Source of the DNA: Skermanella sp. TT6
GTDB lineage: Bacteria > Pseudomonadota > Alphaproteobacteria > Azospirillales > Azospirillaceae
Direction: 5' to 3'
Length of the DNA stretch: 64,000 bases
NCBI RefSeq assembly: GCF_016653635.2
Contig: NZ_CP067421.1
Span: forward strand, 248,001 to 312,000
The notes under the pieces were generated by a model. That model was not told the DNA's origin. It worked only from the letters and a program-made list of their open reading frames with translations, and ran no database searches. A program made the position numbers and the translations under genes. Positions 45,942-54,805 of this stretch are shown here, in pieces; the first letter of the stretch is position 1; each line of letters starts with the position of its first letter.

Positions 45942-46603
45942 GAACTGCTCCTGACCGCGATGTATGAAAGGCCCTCTGGGCCATAACTGGTGTGCGAAGG
46001 GTCAATCAGGGAGTCACCCGCACGGTTCTGTTGTGTGAATGATCGTTGAAGCCACTGACGGGTCTGGATGAGCCAGCCAGTCGAAACGCAGAAAGCATCA
46101 CCTATTGCCTCGTGCCTGTTGCATTCCATCGCAGAAATGCTCCCCAAGATTTGTCGTTGCCCCAGTCAGCGTGATGAGATGAACGTCCCCCGTTTCCGGT
46201 GCGGCAGCGCTACATGACGGACAGGACGTTTTTCATCAGGAAGATTGTGCGATGTCGGCGGCGTCCGACCATCGATCTGCCGCAGGTTCAGAGCATGGAG
46301 GCGTCGGCGATGTCGGCCAGGGAGATCAGCCGGTAGCTCGGCATCGGGCGAGCCGGAAAAAAACCGCGGGCACGACCGTGCGGCAGTCGTCGCAAGGGCG
46401 CCGCCGTGTCCTGGCTGCCGCGTCAAGAATGATCCGACAGCGCCATCCCTCCGCTCCCCGGTGACGATAGACCGAGGTCGCCCTTTTTCAGCCCTTCGTC
46501 CGGCCTGCCGGAACCCCGCTGGCCGCCGGTCTGGTTCCAGGGGTGATCAGTCCCTGCTCCCGCGCGCGGTCGAGCAGCACTTTGACGCTCGACGGCGCCC
46601 AGG
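45942..46603. other. Debris between the PcfJ gene and IS21 copy 2
   Basis: About 660 bp with no intact gene. It contains a fragment of the left end of the IS1111-type element (46171-46266). Close to the IS21 end the minus strand reads WAPSSVKVLLDRAREQGLIT, probably the tail of a decayed gene. Confidence 0.5.
46171..46266 (+). mobile_element. Left-end fragment of the IS1111-group element
   Basis: About 96 bp matching 18881-18970 closely (ATGACGGACAGGACGTTTTT, then CATCAGGAAGATTGTGC) up to the first codons of the transposase. The rest of the element is gone. Confidence 0.75.
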
Positions 46604-46625
46604 TGTCAATCGGCTTCGGAATCTG

Positions 46626-48453
46626 GGTTCACCCAAGTTTTGTGTGGATGACCCTGGCGTGTTTGGCTCCATCATATACTCGCTATGCATGTGCGAGCAC
46701 TCGACAGCGGAGTAAGTCGAACCCGGCGCGCCCGTACATCTCGCGCTTGATGACCTTGAGCCGGTTGACCTGACCCTCGACTTGGCCGTTGCTCCACGGC
46801 TCGGTCAAAGCGGCGCGCAGCGCGTCCTCATCGCGGCGCAGACCGGTGGCGAACGACGTCAGGGCGCTTCCTTCCGCCTCGCGCAGCCAGCCATCGAGAG
46901 CGCCGGCCATCTGGTCCTTCACCATCGTCGTGAAGCGGCGGATCAGATCGACGGCGATGGCGATGGTCGGCGAGCGCTCCAGCAGTGCGGTGACGAACCG
47001 CCGGTCGTCGTCGCTGAGCTTATCGGCTTCCCCGGTCAGAAGGCGAACCGCCCGGCGTGGTGTCGGCGGCTCCGGGCTCTTGCTCAGGGCCGGTTTGCCG
47101 GGCGCCCCTTTCGGATCGCCAGGAGGGTCCTGCCGCCGGCGCTGTGTCGCCCAATCGCGCACGACAGTGTACTGCCCGGCAAAGCCCCGGTCCCGGAGTT
47201 CCCGCCAGAGTGCCGCAGCGTTGTTGCACCCGCTCCGCCAGCGTTCGTCCAGCCAGGCCTTGTACGGGTCGAGGATGCTGGTGCCGCGATCGGCATGACG
47301 CCATGTCGGGGCATGACCGGCCCTCAGCCAGCGGCGCACTGTCCTGCGTTCGATGCCGATCGTCCGGGCGATCGCTGTCAGCGACAAACCCTGCTCGCGG
47401 AGACGGGCGACTTCAGCGAAGCGGGCATCGCGGCGTTCCTGCGCCGCCTGTGACCGCCGCTCGGTTGTACGCATCGGCCTCTCTGCTGGTGAAGCCGGTT
47501 CCGGAACCTCCACAACTGCTGCCAGAGCCGCTGGCTGTGCTGCCGCTCGTGCGGCCGCGCGCAACTCGCGGTGATGCTGATCGAGGAGACCGCGCAGGGC
47601 GTCGCTGCCGTTGCGCAGCAGATGCCAGCGATCGAGAATCTGGATGGCGTCGGGCGCGCCCCGGGCGGCGCCGTCGGCATAGGTGCCGGCGCGGTCGCGG
47701 ACAACTGCCGAGACACTGGGATGCTCCTCCAGCCAGGCCGCCAGAGTGTCGGCGCTGCGGTCGGGCAGCAGGTCGATCACCCGCCGGCGTTCGAGATCGC
47801 ACAGGATCGTGCCGTAGCGATGGCCCTTACGCCAGGCCCAGTCGTCCACGCCGAGCACACTGACCGGCGGGATCGGCTCGGCATCATCGGCACGGACACG
47901 GTCCAGCAGGGTCGTGCGGCTGATCGGCACGCCCAGGGTAGCGGCGTGGCGGGCACCGGGGTTGCCGCCGAGTGCCAGGCCGATAGAGCGATGGATCGCG
48001 CGCAACCGGTCGGTCTGGCGTGCCCGCGGGCAGGCGATCCCGGGCAGCGGTTCGGCAAAGGTTCGTCGGGGACACGTGGGCATGGTGCAGCGGAAGCGGC
48101 GCATCCGGACGAGCAGGATGGTCGGGTGGCCGAAACACGCGACATCACCGAGGCTGCGCCAGTAGACCCCGTGAACCCGCCGGGACGGCATTCCGCACTC
48201 GGTGCACGGGGCCGATGCGGCTGTCGGTTGCGCGCGTAAGGTGATGCGGTGAAAACCTCGGTCGATTTGCTCAAGGACCTCAAGAGTGCCGGGGAAGCCG
48301 ATGGAATGCAGGGAGATGTTCAAGAGCCAGGCCGCTATGGTGGAGATGACCACTCATATGGCAATCCGGCACTCCAGAGAGCCTTAGCCTCTTCGCGGCA
48401 GCAGGCCGGGAGCATCTCCACCTCTGGTTGGTCACACAAAACTTGGGTGAACC
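46626..48453 (-). mobile_element. ISL3-family element, copy 1
   Basis: Ends GGTTCACCCAAGTTTTGTGT and its exact inverse, with the 8-bp target duplication GGAATCTG at 46618-46625 and 48454-48461. It is inserted 14 bp inside the right terminus of IS21 copy 2. Confidence 0.92.
46683..48353 (-). CDS. ISL3-family transposase, copy 1
   Basis: 556 residues. N-terminal zinc finger (CTECGMPSRRVHGVYWRSLG with a second Cys pair CTMPTCPRRTF), DDE core with VLGVDDWAWRKGHRYGTILC, AVVRDRAGTYADGAARGAPD and DRWHLLRNGSDALRG, an inserted helix-turn-helix (LSLTAIARTIGIERRTVRRW), and the C-terminal SNGQVEGQVNRLKVIKREMY with the catalytic Glu. Starts at GTG 48353. It is roughly 60 percent similar to the copy at 51205, so the two belong to related but distinct IS types. 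Intact. Confidence 0.9.
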   Translation of the reverse strand: MVISTIAAWLLNISLHSIGFPGTLEVLEQIDRGFHRITLRAQPTAASAPCTECGMPSRRVHGVYWRSLGDVACFGHPTILLVRMRRFRCTMPTCPRRTFAEPLPGIACPRARQTDRLRAIHRSIGLALGGNPGARHAATLGVPISRTTLLDRVRADDAEPIPPVSVLGVDDWAWRKGHRYGTILCDLERRRVIDLLPDRSADTLAAWLEEHPSVSAVVRDRAGTYADGAARGAPDAIQILDRWHLLRNGSDALRGLLDQHHRELRAAARAAAQPAALAAVVEVPEPASPAERPMRTTERRSQAAQERRDARFAEVARLREQGLSLTAIARTIGIERRTVRRWLRAGHAPTWRHADRGTSILDPYKAWLDERWRSGCNNAAALWRELRDRGFAGQYTVVRDWATQRRRQDPPGDPKGAPGKPALSKSPEPPTPRRAVRLLTGEADKLSDDDRRFVTALLERSPTIAIAVDLIRRFTTMVKDQMAGALDGWLREAEGSALTSFATGLRRDEDALRAALTEPWSNGQVEGQVNRLKVIKREMYGRAGFDLLRCRVLAHA

Positions 48454-48461
48454 GGAATCTG

Positions 48462-48738
48462 ACCCCGGATCGGCGTGCAATATTGACCCCGTGAGAGGGT
48501 ACTGAACGGTGTGCGTTTTGATCTTCTGCCAGAACGGCACAGCGGACCCTGGTATTGTATCTGATGGCGGAGCGGAGGTTCGGGTGGGGATTTCCGGTCA
48601 AGCCCGAAGCCGCCGGAGGCGGGCGCATGCAGTGCGCGGCTTTACCGGGAAGCCGCACTCGAACAGCATAATCGCCAGATGCAATCCAGGCTGACCAAGG
48701 TTCGCGGATGAGCAGGAACCGTTCAGCGGCGAGGTCCC
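48462..48738. other. IS21 copy 2, right non-coding end
   Basis: Holds the inner terminal repeat ATCGGCGTGCAATATTGACC and spacer up to the istB stop. No gene. Confidence 0.6.
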
Positions 48739-49467
48739 TCAAGCACGGTTCTTGAAGCGCCAGCTTTCATTGCCGGTTTCGATGATCTCGCAGTGGTGCG
48801 TGAGGCGGTCGAGGAGTGCCGTGGTCATCTTGGCATCGCCGAAGACGCTTGGCCAGTCGCCGAAGGCGAGGTTGGTGGTCACGATGATGGAAGTCTTCTC
48901 ATAGAGGCGGCTGATCAGGTGGAACAGCAGCTGCCCTCCGGACTGGGCGAACGGCAGGTAGCCCAGTTCATCCAGAATGACCAGGTCGAGCCGGACCAGA
49001 TGTTCGGCCGTGCGCCCCTGGCGACCGGCCCGGGTTTCGGCTTCGAGCCGGTTGACCAGATCGACGACCGTGAAGAACCGGGCACGTGCGCCGCCCCGGA
49101 TGCAGCTGCGTGCGATGGCGATCGCCAGATGGCTCTTGCCCGTGCCGGTTCCGCCGACCAGCACGGCGTTGCGCTGCTCGGCCAGGAAGGTGCCGGTAGC
49201 CAACTCGCGCACCAGACCTTCGTTGATCGGCGTGCCGGCGAACTCGAACTGGCCGAGGTCCTTGGCCAGGGGGACACGGGCGATGGTCAACTGGTACTTG
49301 ATCGAGCGCGCCTGCTTCTCGGCGATCTCGGCCCGGAGCAGATCGCCGACGATCCGCTGCACCGGGTGCTGACGCTTCAGCCCATCGGCGATCACCTCGT
49401 CGAAGGCGGCGCGCATGCCTTTGAGCTTCAGCTCGGTCATCATCTCCAGAACCTCATGGCGTTCCAT
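48739..49467 (-). CDS. istB: IstB ATPase of IS21 copy 2
   Basis: 242 residues from ATG 49467, which overlaps the istA stop by 14 bp, as is usual in IS21 (translational coupling). Walker [17 protein letters not shown], Walker [15 protein letters not shown] and sensor [13 protein letters not shown] are visible. It differs from the IstB at 24395. A longer frame up to 49518 is not needed. Intact. Confidence 0.92.
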   Translation of the reverse strand: MERHEVLEMMTELKLKGMRAAFDEVIADGLKRQHPVQRIVGDLLRAEIAEKQARSIKYQLTIARVPLAKDLGQFEFAGTPINEGLVRELATGTFLAEQRNAVLVGGTGTGKSHLAIAIARSCIRGGARARFFTVVDLVNRLEAETRAGRQGRTAEHLVRLDLVILDELGYLPFAQSGGQLLFHLISRLYEKTSIIVTTNLAFGDWPSVFGDAKMTTALLDRLTHHCEIIETGNESWRFKNRA

Positions 49468-50965
49468 CTGGCGAACTCCGCAGGCTGTCGTACCGGGCGC
49501 AATCGGCAGCCGGTTCATGTTGAAGGCGCAGGGCGGCGGGGGTGAGGATCGGTCCCGGCAGACTGGCCTCTCGCCTGCGGGCCAGGATGTTGAGGATCAC
49601 GGCGCTGGACTGAACGCCGTCGCTCAAGGCTTCGCCGCAAGCTGCTTCCACGGCGGCCAGACCATCCGTCAGCACCGCGCTGAGAATGTCCACCATCTGA
49701 CGGTCGCCGTCGGCCGCGGCGGCGAGCCTCCCCTGCACCCGTCCCAGGGCGCCCGGCAGAACCCAGTTCCGGAACGGCGCCCCGTTCCGGAGAGCCCCTG
49801 GCTTGCGGGCAAGAACGGGAACGTAGTGCCAGGGATCGTAGATGGTCTGGTCGCGACTGAACCGGCGGACATGCTCGGCGACAACCTCGCCGTCCTGGCG
49901 GATTACGATGTGGTCGGCATAGGCCTGGATCTCGACGGGCCGACCGACTGCCCGGGCCGGGACCGAGTACTTGTTGTTGTCGAAGCGCACCAGACAGGTC
50001 TTCGACACCGCCGCCGGCGTACTGTGGAAGCCGTCGAACCGGCCAGCATAGGCCACCAGGGCGGGGCGCTCGGCTTCGAACACCGACCACACCGTCCGGT
50101 CGCGCATCTCGGGATGGGGATGAGCCTTGGCATGGGCGACGCACCGGTCGAGCAGCCAGGCGTTCATCTCCTCATAGCTCTTGAACCGCAGGCGCGGTGT
50201 GAAGAAGCGCTCGCGCACCAGGCCGACCTGGTTCTCGACCTGCCCCTTCTCCCAGCCCGCCGCCGGCGTGCAGGCGGTCGGTTCGACCAGATAATGGCCG
50301 CACATCTGGAGAAAGCGCCGGTTGAACCGCCGCTCCTTGCCAACAAACACGGTCTCGACCGCGGTCTTCATGTTGTCGTAGATGCCGCGTGCGCAGGCGC
50401 CGCGGAAAAAGGCGAAGCCTCGGTCATGGGCATCGAACACCATTTCCTGGCTCTCACGCGGATAGGCGCGCACGAACATCATCCGACTGTGGCACAGCCG
50501 AAGATGAGCCACCTTGACCACCGTCGTGGTTCCGTTCAGAACCACGATCTCATGGCTCCAGTCGAACTGGTAGGCTTCTCCGGGAGCGAAGATCAGCGGC
50601 ACATGAGCATCCACCGTGCCGGACACCTGGCGGCTGCGCCAGCGTTTGGCGTAGCGCCGAACCGCGTCGTAGCCGCCTTCATAGCCCAGTTCCCGAAGAG
50701 CCTCGAAGATCCGGATCACCGTCAGTCGCTCACGGGTCGGCTTGAGGGCGTTCTCCATCAGCATCCGGTCAAGTGTCGCAGTCCAGGCGCCAAGCCTGGG
50801 CAGGGGCTGAACTGAGCGCTCATACCCGAAGGACGTCGCTTCCGATCGCAAAACCTTGCGCACCGTGTTACGCGACAGCTTCAAATCACGGGAAATCTCC
50901 TTGATCGTCTTGCCCTTGACGAAAAACTCCCGTCGGATCCGGCCAATCGTCTCCACCGTCAACAT
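49454..50965 (-). CDS. istA: IstA transposase of IS21 copy 2
   Basis: 503 residues. N-terminal helix-turn-helix ([20 protein letters not shown]), catalytic core with [15 protein letters not shown] (first Asp), [16 protein letters not shown] (second Asp) and [19 protein letters not shown] (Glu), then the C-terminal beta-barrel ([20 protein letters not shown]). The frame is complete, so the element may transpose if its ends still function. Both terminal repeats are now interrupted by ISL3. Confidence 0.93.
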   Translation of the reverse strand: MLTVETIGRIRREFFVKGKTIKEISRDLKLSRNTVRKVLRSEATSFGYERSVQPLPRLGAWTATLDRMLMENALKPTRERLTVIRIFEALRELGYEGGYDAVRRYAKRWRSRQVSGTVDAHVPLIFAPGEAYQFDWSHEIVVLNGTTTVVKVAHLRLCHSRMMFVRAYPRESQEMVFDAHDRGFAFFRGACARGIYDNMKTAVETVFVGKERRFNRRFLQMCGHYLVEPTACTPAAGWEKGQVENQVGLVRERFFTPRLRFKSYEEMNAWLLDRCVAHAKAHPHPEMRDRTVWSVFEAERPALVAYAGRFDGFHSTPAAVSKTCLVRFDNNKYSVPARAVGRPVEIQAYADHIVIRQDGEVVAEHVRRFSRDQTIYDPWHYVPVLARKPGALRNGAPFRNWVLPGALGRVQGRLAAAADGDRQMVDILSAVLTDGLAAVEAACGEALSDGVQSSAVILNILARRREASLPGPILTPAALRLQHEPAADCARYDSLRSSPDGTP

Positions 50966-51069
50966 CCCCCCGTCCGCCCATCTCGTGGTCGATCCGAGCA
51001 GCCTGAAACAACGACATGGAAGGGGGTTAATTTTGGAAGCCGATTACCCTTCTCTGGGGGTCAACTTTG

Positions 51070-52902
51070 GGTTCTTCGTTCTTTTGTGTGCACGTCCTGG
51101 AGTTGTATTAACAGCTTAAGCCAGCGAACTAGCAGGGGCTGATGCCATGGTGCACCGGCCGTCTTATATGAAGATGGCACTCTCAACAATGACGCTGTTT
51201 TCTGTTGATCACCCTCGACTTTTCCGAGCTCTTTCCAAGCCTCCACATCACCGATCGGATCGATCCTCACCGCTCCCGAATGACGCTCCGGGTGCAACTG
51301 GACCATGTGGACGCCGCCTGTCCGGCATGTGGCGCCCGGTCGGCGCGGATCCACAGCCATTACTGGCGCAGTCTCGCCGACGTCCCCTGTTTCGGACGTC
51401 CGCTTATTCTGCTGGTGCGCATCCGCCGCTTCCGCTGCGTCAACGCCGCCTGCCGCCAACAGACGTTCGCCGAGCGTCCGGCGGTGATTGCCCGCCCCAG
51501 GGCTCGCCACACTGATCGCCTGCGTGCCCTGCACTATGCCGTCGCCCTGGCGCTGGGTGGCAATGCCGGAGCGCGCATGACGGGTACGATGGCGATCCCC
51601 GTCGGCGCCACGACGCTGCTGCGCCGCATCCGCGAGGCGGTTCCCGATCCGGCGCCGGAAGTCCGTGTTCTCGGCGTCGATGACTGGGCTTGGCGCAAAG
51701 GCCAGAACTACGGCACGATCCTGTGCGATCTGGAACGGAGACGCGTCATCGACCTGCTGCCTGACCGCAAGGCGGTGACCCTGGCGGCTTGGCTGCGGCG
51801 CCACCCCGGCGTCGAGATCATCGTGCGCGACCGCGCCGGCGCCTATGCCGACGGGGCTCGTCAGGGAGCGCCTCGGGCCGTTCAGGTTGCGGACCGGTGG
51901 CATCTCCTGCGCAACAGCGGTGATGCTCTGCGCGGCGTGCTCGATCACCATCACCGTCATCTGACCGAAGCCGCCCGCGTCGCGGCAATGTCGGCTCCGG
52001 TCGAGACGGTCGCCAACGACAATTGTGCCGATGGCGCGGATGGAGTCGGGATGCCGTCTCCCAACAAAGCTGAACGTCGGTCACTGGAGGCGCGTGGCCA
52101 GCGAGAGGCCCGCTTCGAGGAAGCGGTTCGGCTGCGCGCGCAGGGGATGTCGATCAAGGCGGTGGCCAGAATGCTCGGCGTCGAGCGCAAGACGGTCCGG
52201 CGCTGGCTGCGCGCCGGGCGGGCTCCGACCTGGCTCCACGCCGACCGGGGCCGGAGCATTCTCGACCCGTTCCGGGATTACTTGGAGACGCGCTGGGATG
52301 CCGGATACCGCAACGGCGCCGGGCTATGGCGGGAGATCCGCGATCGGGGCTTCGCCGGACAGGACGGTGTCGTCAAGCAATGGGCCGCCCGGCGCCGCCG
52401 GGAGGATCAGCTTGCCAAACGGACTTCTCCCGCCAAGTCCTCGGCGAAGCCGGCACCGCCGCCCACGACGCGCAAAGCCGCGCGGATGCTGATGAGCGAA
52501 CCGGACAAGCTGGATGCGGAGGAGCGCCGGTTCACGACGGCGCTGCTTGAGCTGTCGCCGCCGATCGCCCAGGCGGTCGATCTGGCGAAGGCATTCTCGA
52601 CTATGATCAAGCAGGGTCTGGCCGGCCAGCTCGACGGCTGGATCAGCGCCGCCGAAGAAGGCGGCTTCAAAGGCTTTGCCCGGAGCCTCCGTCAGGATGT
52701 CGAAGCCGTCCACGCCGCCTTGACGCTACCCTGGAGCACCGGTCCGGTCGAGGGCCAGATCAACCGGCTGAAAGTCGTCAAGCGCACCATGTACGGCCGC
52801 GCCGGTTTCGATCTCCTACGCAGCCGCGTCATGGCAGCTGCTTAGGTGAAAACATAGCCTGAAATTCCTCCATAAGCTGTGCACACAAAAGAACGAAGAA
52901 CC
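51070..52902 (+). mobile_element. ISL3-family element, copy 2
   Basis: Ends GGTTCTTCGTTCTTTTGTGT and exact inverse, with the 8-bp target duplication CAACTTTG at 51062-51069 and 52903-52910. It lies 14 bp inside the left terminus of IS21 copy 2 and in the mirror orientation to copy 1. Confidence 0.92.
51205..52845 (+). CDS. ISL3-family transposase, copy 2
   Basis: 546 residues from TTG 51205. N-terminal Cys pairs CPACGARSARIHSHYWRSL and CVNAACRQQTFAE, DDE core VLGVDDWAWRKGQNYGTILC and IIVRDRAGAYADGARQGAPR with DRWHLLRNSGDALRG, inserted helix-turn-helix (MSIKAVARMLGVERKTVRRW), and the C-terminal STGPVEGQINRLKVVKRTMY. The frame is complete. It is related to but distinct from copy 1. Confidence 0.9.
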   Translation: MITLDFSELFPSLHITDRIDPHRSRMTLRVQLDHVDAACPACGARSARIHSHYWRSLADVPCFGRPLILLVRIRRFRCVNAACRQQTFAERPAVIARPRARHTDRLRALHYAVALALGGNAGARMTGTMAIPVGATTLLRRIREAVPDPAPEVRVLGVDDWAWRKGQNYGTILCDLERRRVIDLLPDRKAVTLAAWLRRHPGVEIIVRDRAGAYADGARQGAPRAVQVADRWHLLRNSGDALRGVLDHHHRHLTEAARVAAMSAPVETVANDNCADGADGVGMPSPNKAERRSLEARGQREARFEEAVRLRAQGMSIKAVARMLGVERKTVRRWLRAGRAPTWLHADRGRSILDPFRDYLETRWDAGYRNGAGLWREIRDRGFAGQDGVVKQWAARRRREDQLAKRTSPAKSSAKPAPPPTTRKAARMLMSEPDKLDAEERRFTTALLELSPPIAQAVDLAKAFSTMIKQGLAGQLDGWISAAEEGGFKGFARSLRQDVEAVHAALTLPWSTGPVEGQINRLKVVKRTMYGRAGFDLLRSRVMAAA

Positions 52903-52924
52903 CAACTTTGCACGCCGAATAACA

Positions 52925-53041
52925 GAAACCGGCTACGGCAAGCGCTCCATGGCGGAAACCGCGATGTCGAGATACAAGCGCATCCTCGGCGACCACCTTC
53001 ATGCCCGCAAGCTATCCGGTCAGCAGGCCGAAGCTGCCATC
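52925..53041 (+). pseudogene. IS5-family transposase, C-terminal fragment
   Basis: Reads ETGYGKRSMAETAMSRYKRI then LGDHLHARKLSGQQAEAAIG, the usual C-terminal part of an IS5-family transposase. It is bounded by the IS21 end (52924) and the IS6 start (53042). The other part of the gene is not found on the far side of IS21. Confidence 0.75.
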
Positions 53042-53848
53042 GGGCGTTGTCACGAGAACGGTGGCGCTCCGTCAGCGGCGACGATAATTTGCCTGAATGA
53101 AGCCGATCTCATATGCCCGTCACCAGTTCCCGCCCGCCGTCATCCAGCATGCCGTGTGGCTTTATCTCCGGTTCACGCTGAGCTACCGGGACGTTGAGGA
53201 CCTGCTGGCGGAGCGCGGACTGGATGTCTCCTACGAAACAATCCGGCGCTGGGTCGGCAAGTTCGGCCCGGCGATCGCGCGCAACCTTCGGCAGCTGCGA
53301 TGCAGACCTAGCTCGCGCTGGCATCTTGATGAGATGGTTGTACGGATCAACGGCAGGCAAATGTACCTGTGGCGGGCGGTTGATGATGAGGGCGAGGTGC
53401 TGGAAGTCCTGATCCAGCACCGGCGGAACAAAGCCGCGGCCCGAAAGCTCATCCGCAAGCTGCTCAAAAAGCACGGCTTTGTTCCGACCCGGATTACAAC
53501 CGACAAGCTGCGCTCCTACGGCGCCGCGTTCAAGGAAATCGGACTAAGCGCCGAGCATGAACAAGGGGTCTACCAGAACAACCGGGCCGAAGTCTCCCAC
53601 CAGCCACTCCGCCGACGAGAACGGAAGATGCAGCGGTTCAAGTCGCCGGGCTCCGCCCAGCGCTTCGTCTCGATGCATGCCGCCACCTACAACACCTTCA
53701 ACCTCCAGCGCCATCTGATTTCCCGCCGTACCCTACGCGCCTTCCGGGCGCAGGCCATGGCCGAGTGGAATGCTGCAGTCGTGGCCGCCTGAACCAGTCG
53801 ATGGCTCCCGGCCCTCTGCGAGTCAGTTCAGTTCGTGTGACAAAGCCC
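53042..53848 (+). mobile_element. IS6-family element, copy 2
   Basis: Imperfect inverted ends GGGCGTTGTCACGAGAAC and, reversed, GGGCTTTGTCACACGAAC ending at 53848. It is 807 bp with one intact transposase gene, and lies between an IS5 and an ISL3 remnant without a target duplication, so it probably arose by IS6-mediated deletion. Confidence 0.8.
53097..53792 (+). CDS. IS6-family transposase
   Basis: 231 residues: the IS6 pattern FPPAVIQHAVWLYLRFTLSY with DVEDLLAERGLDVSYETIRR, then DDE motifs RWHLDEMVVRING, RITTDKLRSYGAAFKEIG and YQNNRAEVSHQPLRRRERKM. The length is usual for the family and the frame is intact. It differs from the zinc-ribbon IS6 at 15672. Confidence 0.92.
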   Translation: MKPISYARHQFPPAVIQHAVWLYLRFTLSYRDVEDLLAERGLDVSYETIRRWVGKFGPAIARNLRQLRCRPSSRWHLDEMVVRINGRQMYLWRAVDDEGEVLEVLIQHRRNKAAARKLIRKLLKKHGFVPTRITTDKLRSYGAAFKEIGLSAEHEQGVYQNNRAEVSHQPLRRRERKMQRFKSPGSAQRFVSMHAATYNTFNLQRHLISRRTLRAFRAQAMAEWNAAVVAA

Positions 53849-54028
53849 ATGGCGCACATCGAACAGCAGGCGGTCAGGTCAGCCGATCGAGCATGCACGG
53901 TGACGAGCCCGGAACTGAGCTCGACACGGTCAACGACGAGCCCGTCCGGCAACAGGGACAACAGGGGTTCGGTGATCAAGAGCGATACAGGTTGAGAGGG
54001 AGCTGATGCCCTTTATGTGAGCATCCCA
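53849..54028 (-). pseudogene. ISL3-family element, 5' end fragment (copy 3)
   Basis: The minus strand has an IS end (GGGATGCTCACATAAAGGGC near 54028) and the start of an ISL3 transposase, MITEPLLSLLPDGLVVDRVE then LSSGLVTVHARSADLTACCS. It is cut at the first zinc-finger Cys by the IS6 end. Confidence 0.7.
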
Positions 54029-54235
54029 GCAGCTCTCTGCATCAAGTTCCACCGGGTTTGCGGAAGGGCCAGCATTCACTCGGCGTCTACAGGCCGGGCA
54101 GTTCATCGGCCCCCATGCGCCTTACGGTTACCGTTACCGGCCACGCCAGGACGGCACGTGCGGCCAACTCGCCATCGACGACGAGGAGGCTGAACGTAAG
54201 CGATGCGAGCGGACCCTTGGCCTTTGGCTGCGTGA

Positions 54236-54805
54236 TCACCGCATGGATCGGTTGCGGCGGGCCTTGAAGTGTTCGCGCAACTCCAGGATGGCCTTGGCTA
54301 CGGCCGGGACGTCGGCCTCGGCGATGGCCGCCGTGCCGAACAGCACGGGGCCCAGGGCCTGGAACGGAGCATGTTCCGGTTTGCCCGGGTTGGTCACGCT
54401 CTTCCAGGCGCGCGGCGCCAGCCGGGTGGCCACCAGGAACCCGAGGGACCAGAAGATCGGGTCCAGCCCTCCTGCGTGGTGCGGCGCCAGATGCGGCCGG
54501 TACAGGCCGGGGAACTGCGCCATCGTCTCCGACAGGCGGTTATGGTGGTCCGCCACGGCCTGGACGGCCCGGTGCTCCCGGCTGCTCTCCGCGGCGAGCA
54601 GGGCGTGGTCGCCCAGCAGGTCGCCGAGCCAGATCCGCGGATCGAGGAACTTCGGCCCGATCAGCACGGCGGTCAGGTAGCCGTCGAGGCCGTCCAGCCG
54701 CGACACCGGCGCCGCCCGGCCCCGCTGGTACGCTTCGAGCTCCTCCGCGTCCTGCATCGCCCTGGGCGCCGCCGGTCCGGTCTGCGCAGCGGGCTCGGCC
54801 GTCAT
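54236..54805 (-). CDS. UPF0149-like (YecA/YgfB family) passenger protein of IS66
   Basis: 189 residues. The pattern LDGLDGYLTAVLIGPKFLDP followed by HHNRLSETMAQFPGLYRP and DPIFWSLGFLVATRL matches UPF0149-type proteins, which have an LDGYLTA motif near the N-terminus. The ATG overlaps the tnpC stop as ATGA, so it is translated with the transposase. No C-terminal SEC-C zinc motif is present. Why IS66 elements carry such a gene is unknown; a role in transposition or in host benefit is not established. Confidence 0.7.
   Translation of the reverse strand: MTAEPAAQTGPAAPRAMQDAEELEAYQRGRAAPVSRLDGLDGYLTAVLIGPKFLDPRIWLGDLLGDHALLAAESSREHRAVQAVADHHNRLSETMAQFPGLYRPHLAPHHAGGLDPIFWSLGFLVATRLAPRAWKSVTNPGKPEHAPFQALGPVLFGTAAIAEADVPAVAKAILELREHFKARRNRSMR

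Larger units (their letters stand above)
46604..52924 (-). mobile_element. IS21-family element copy 2 carrying an ISL3 element at each end
   Basis: Termini TGTCAATCGGCTTC at 46604 and, reversed, TGTTATTCGGCGTG ending at 52924. Each end has two repeats of the pattern TCGGCnnn(8 bases)ACCCC. It encodes istA and istB on the minus strand, both intact. ISL3 elements occupy 46626-48453 and 51070-52902; without them and their duplications the IS21 is about 2.6 kb, a normal size. Confidence 0.88.
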
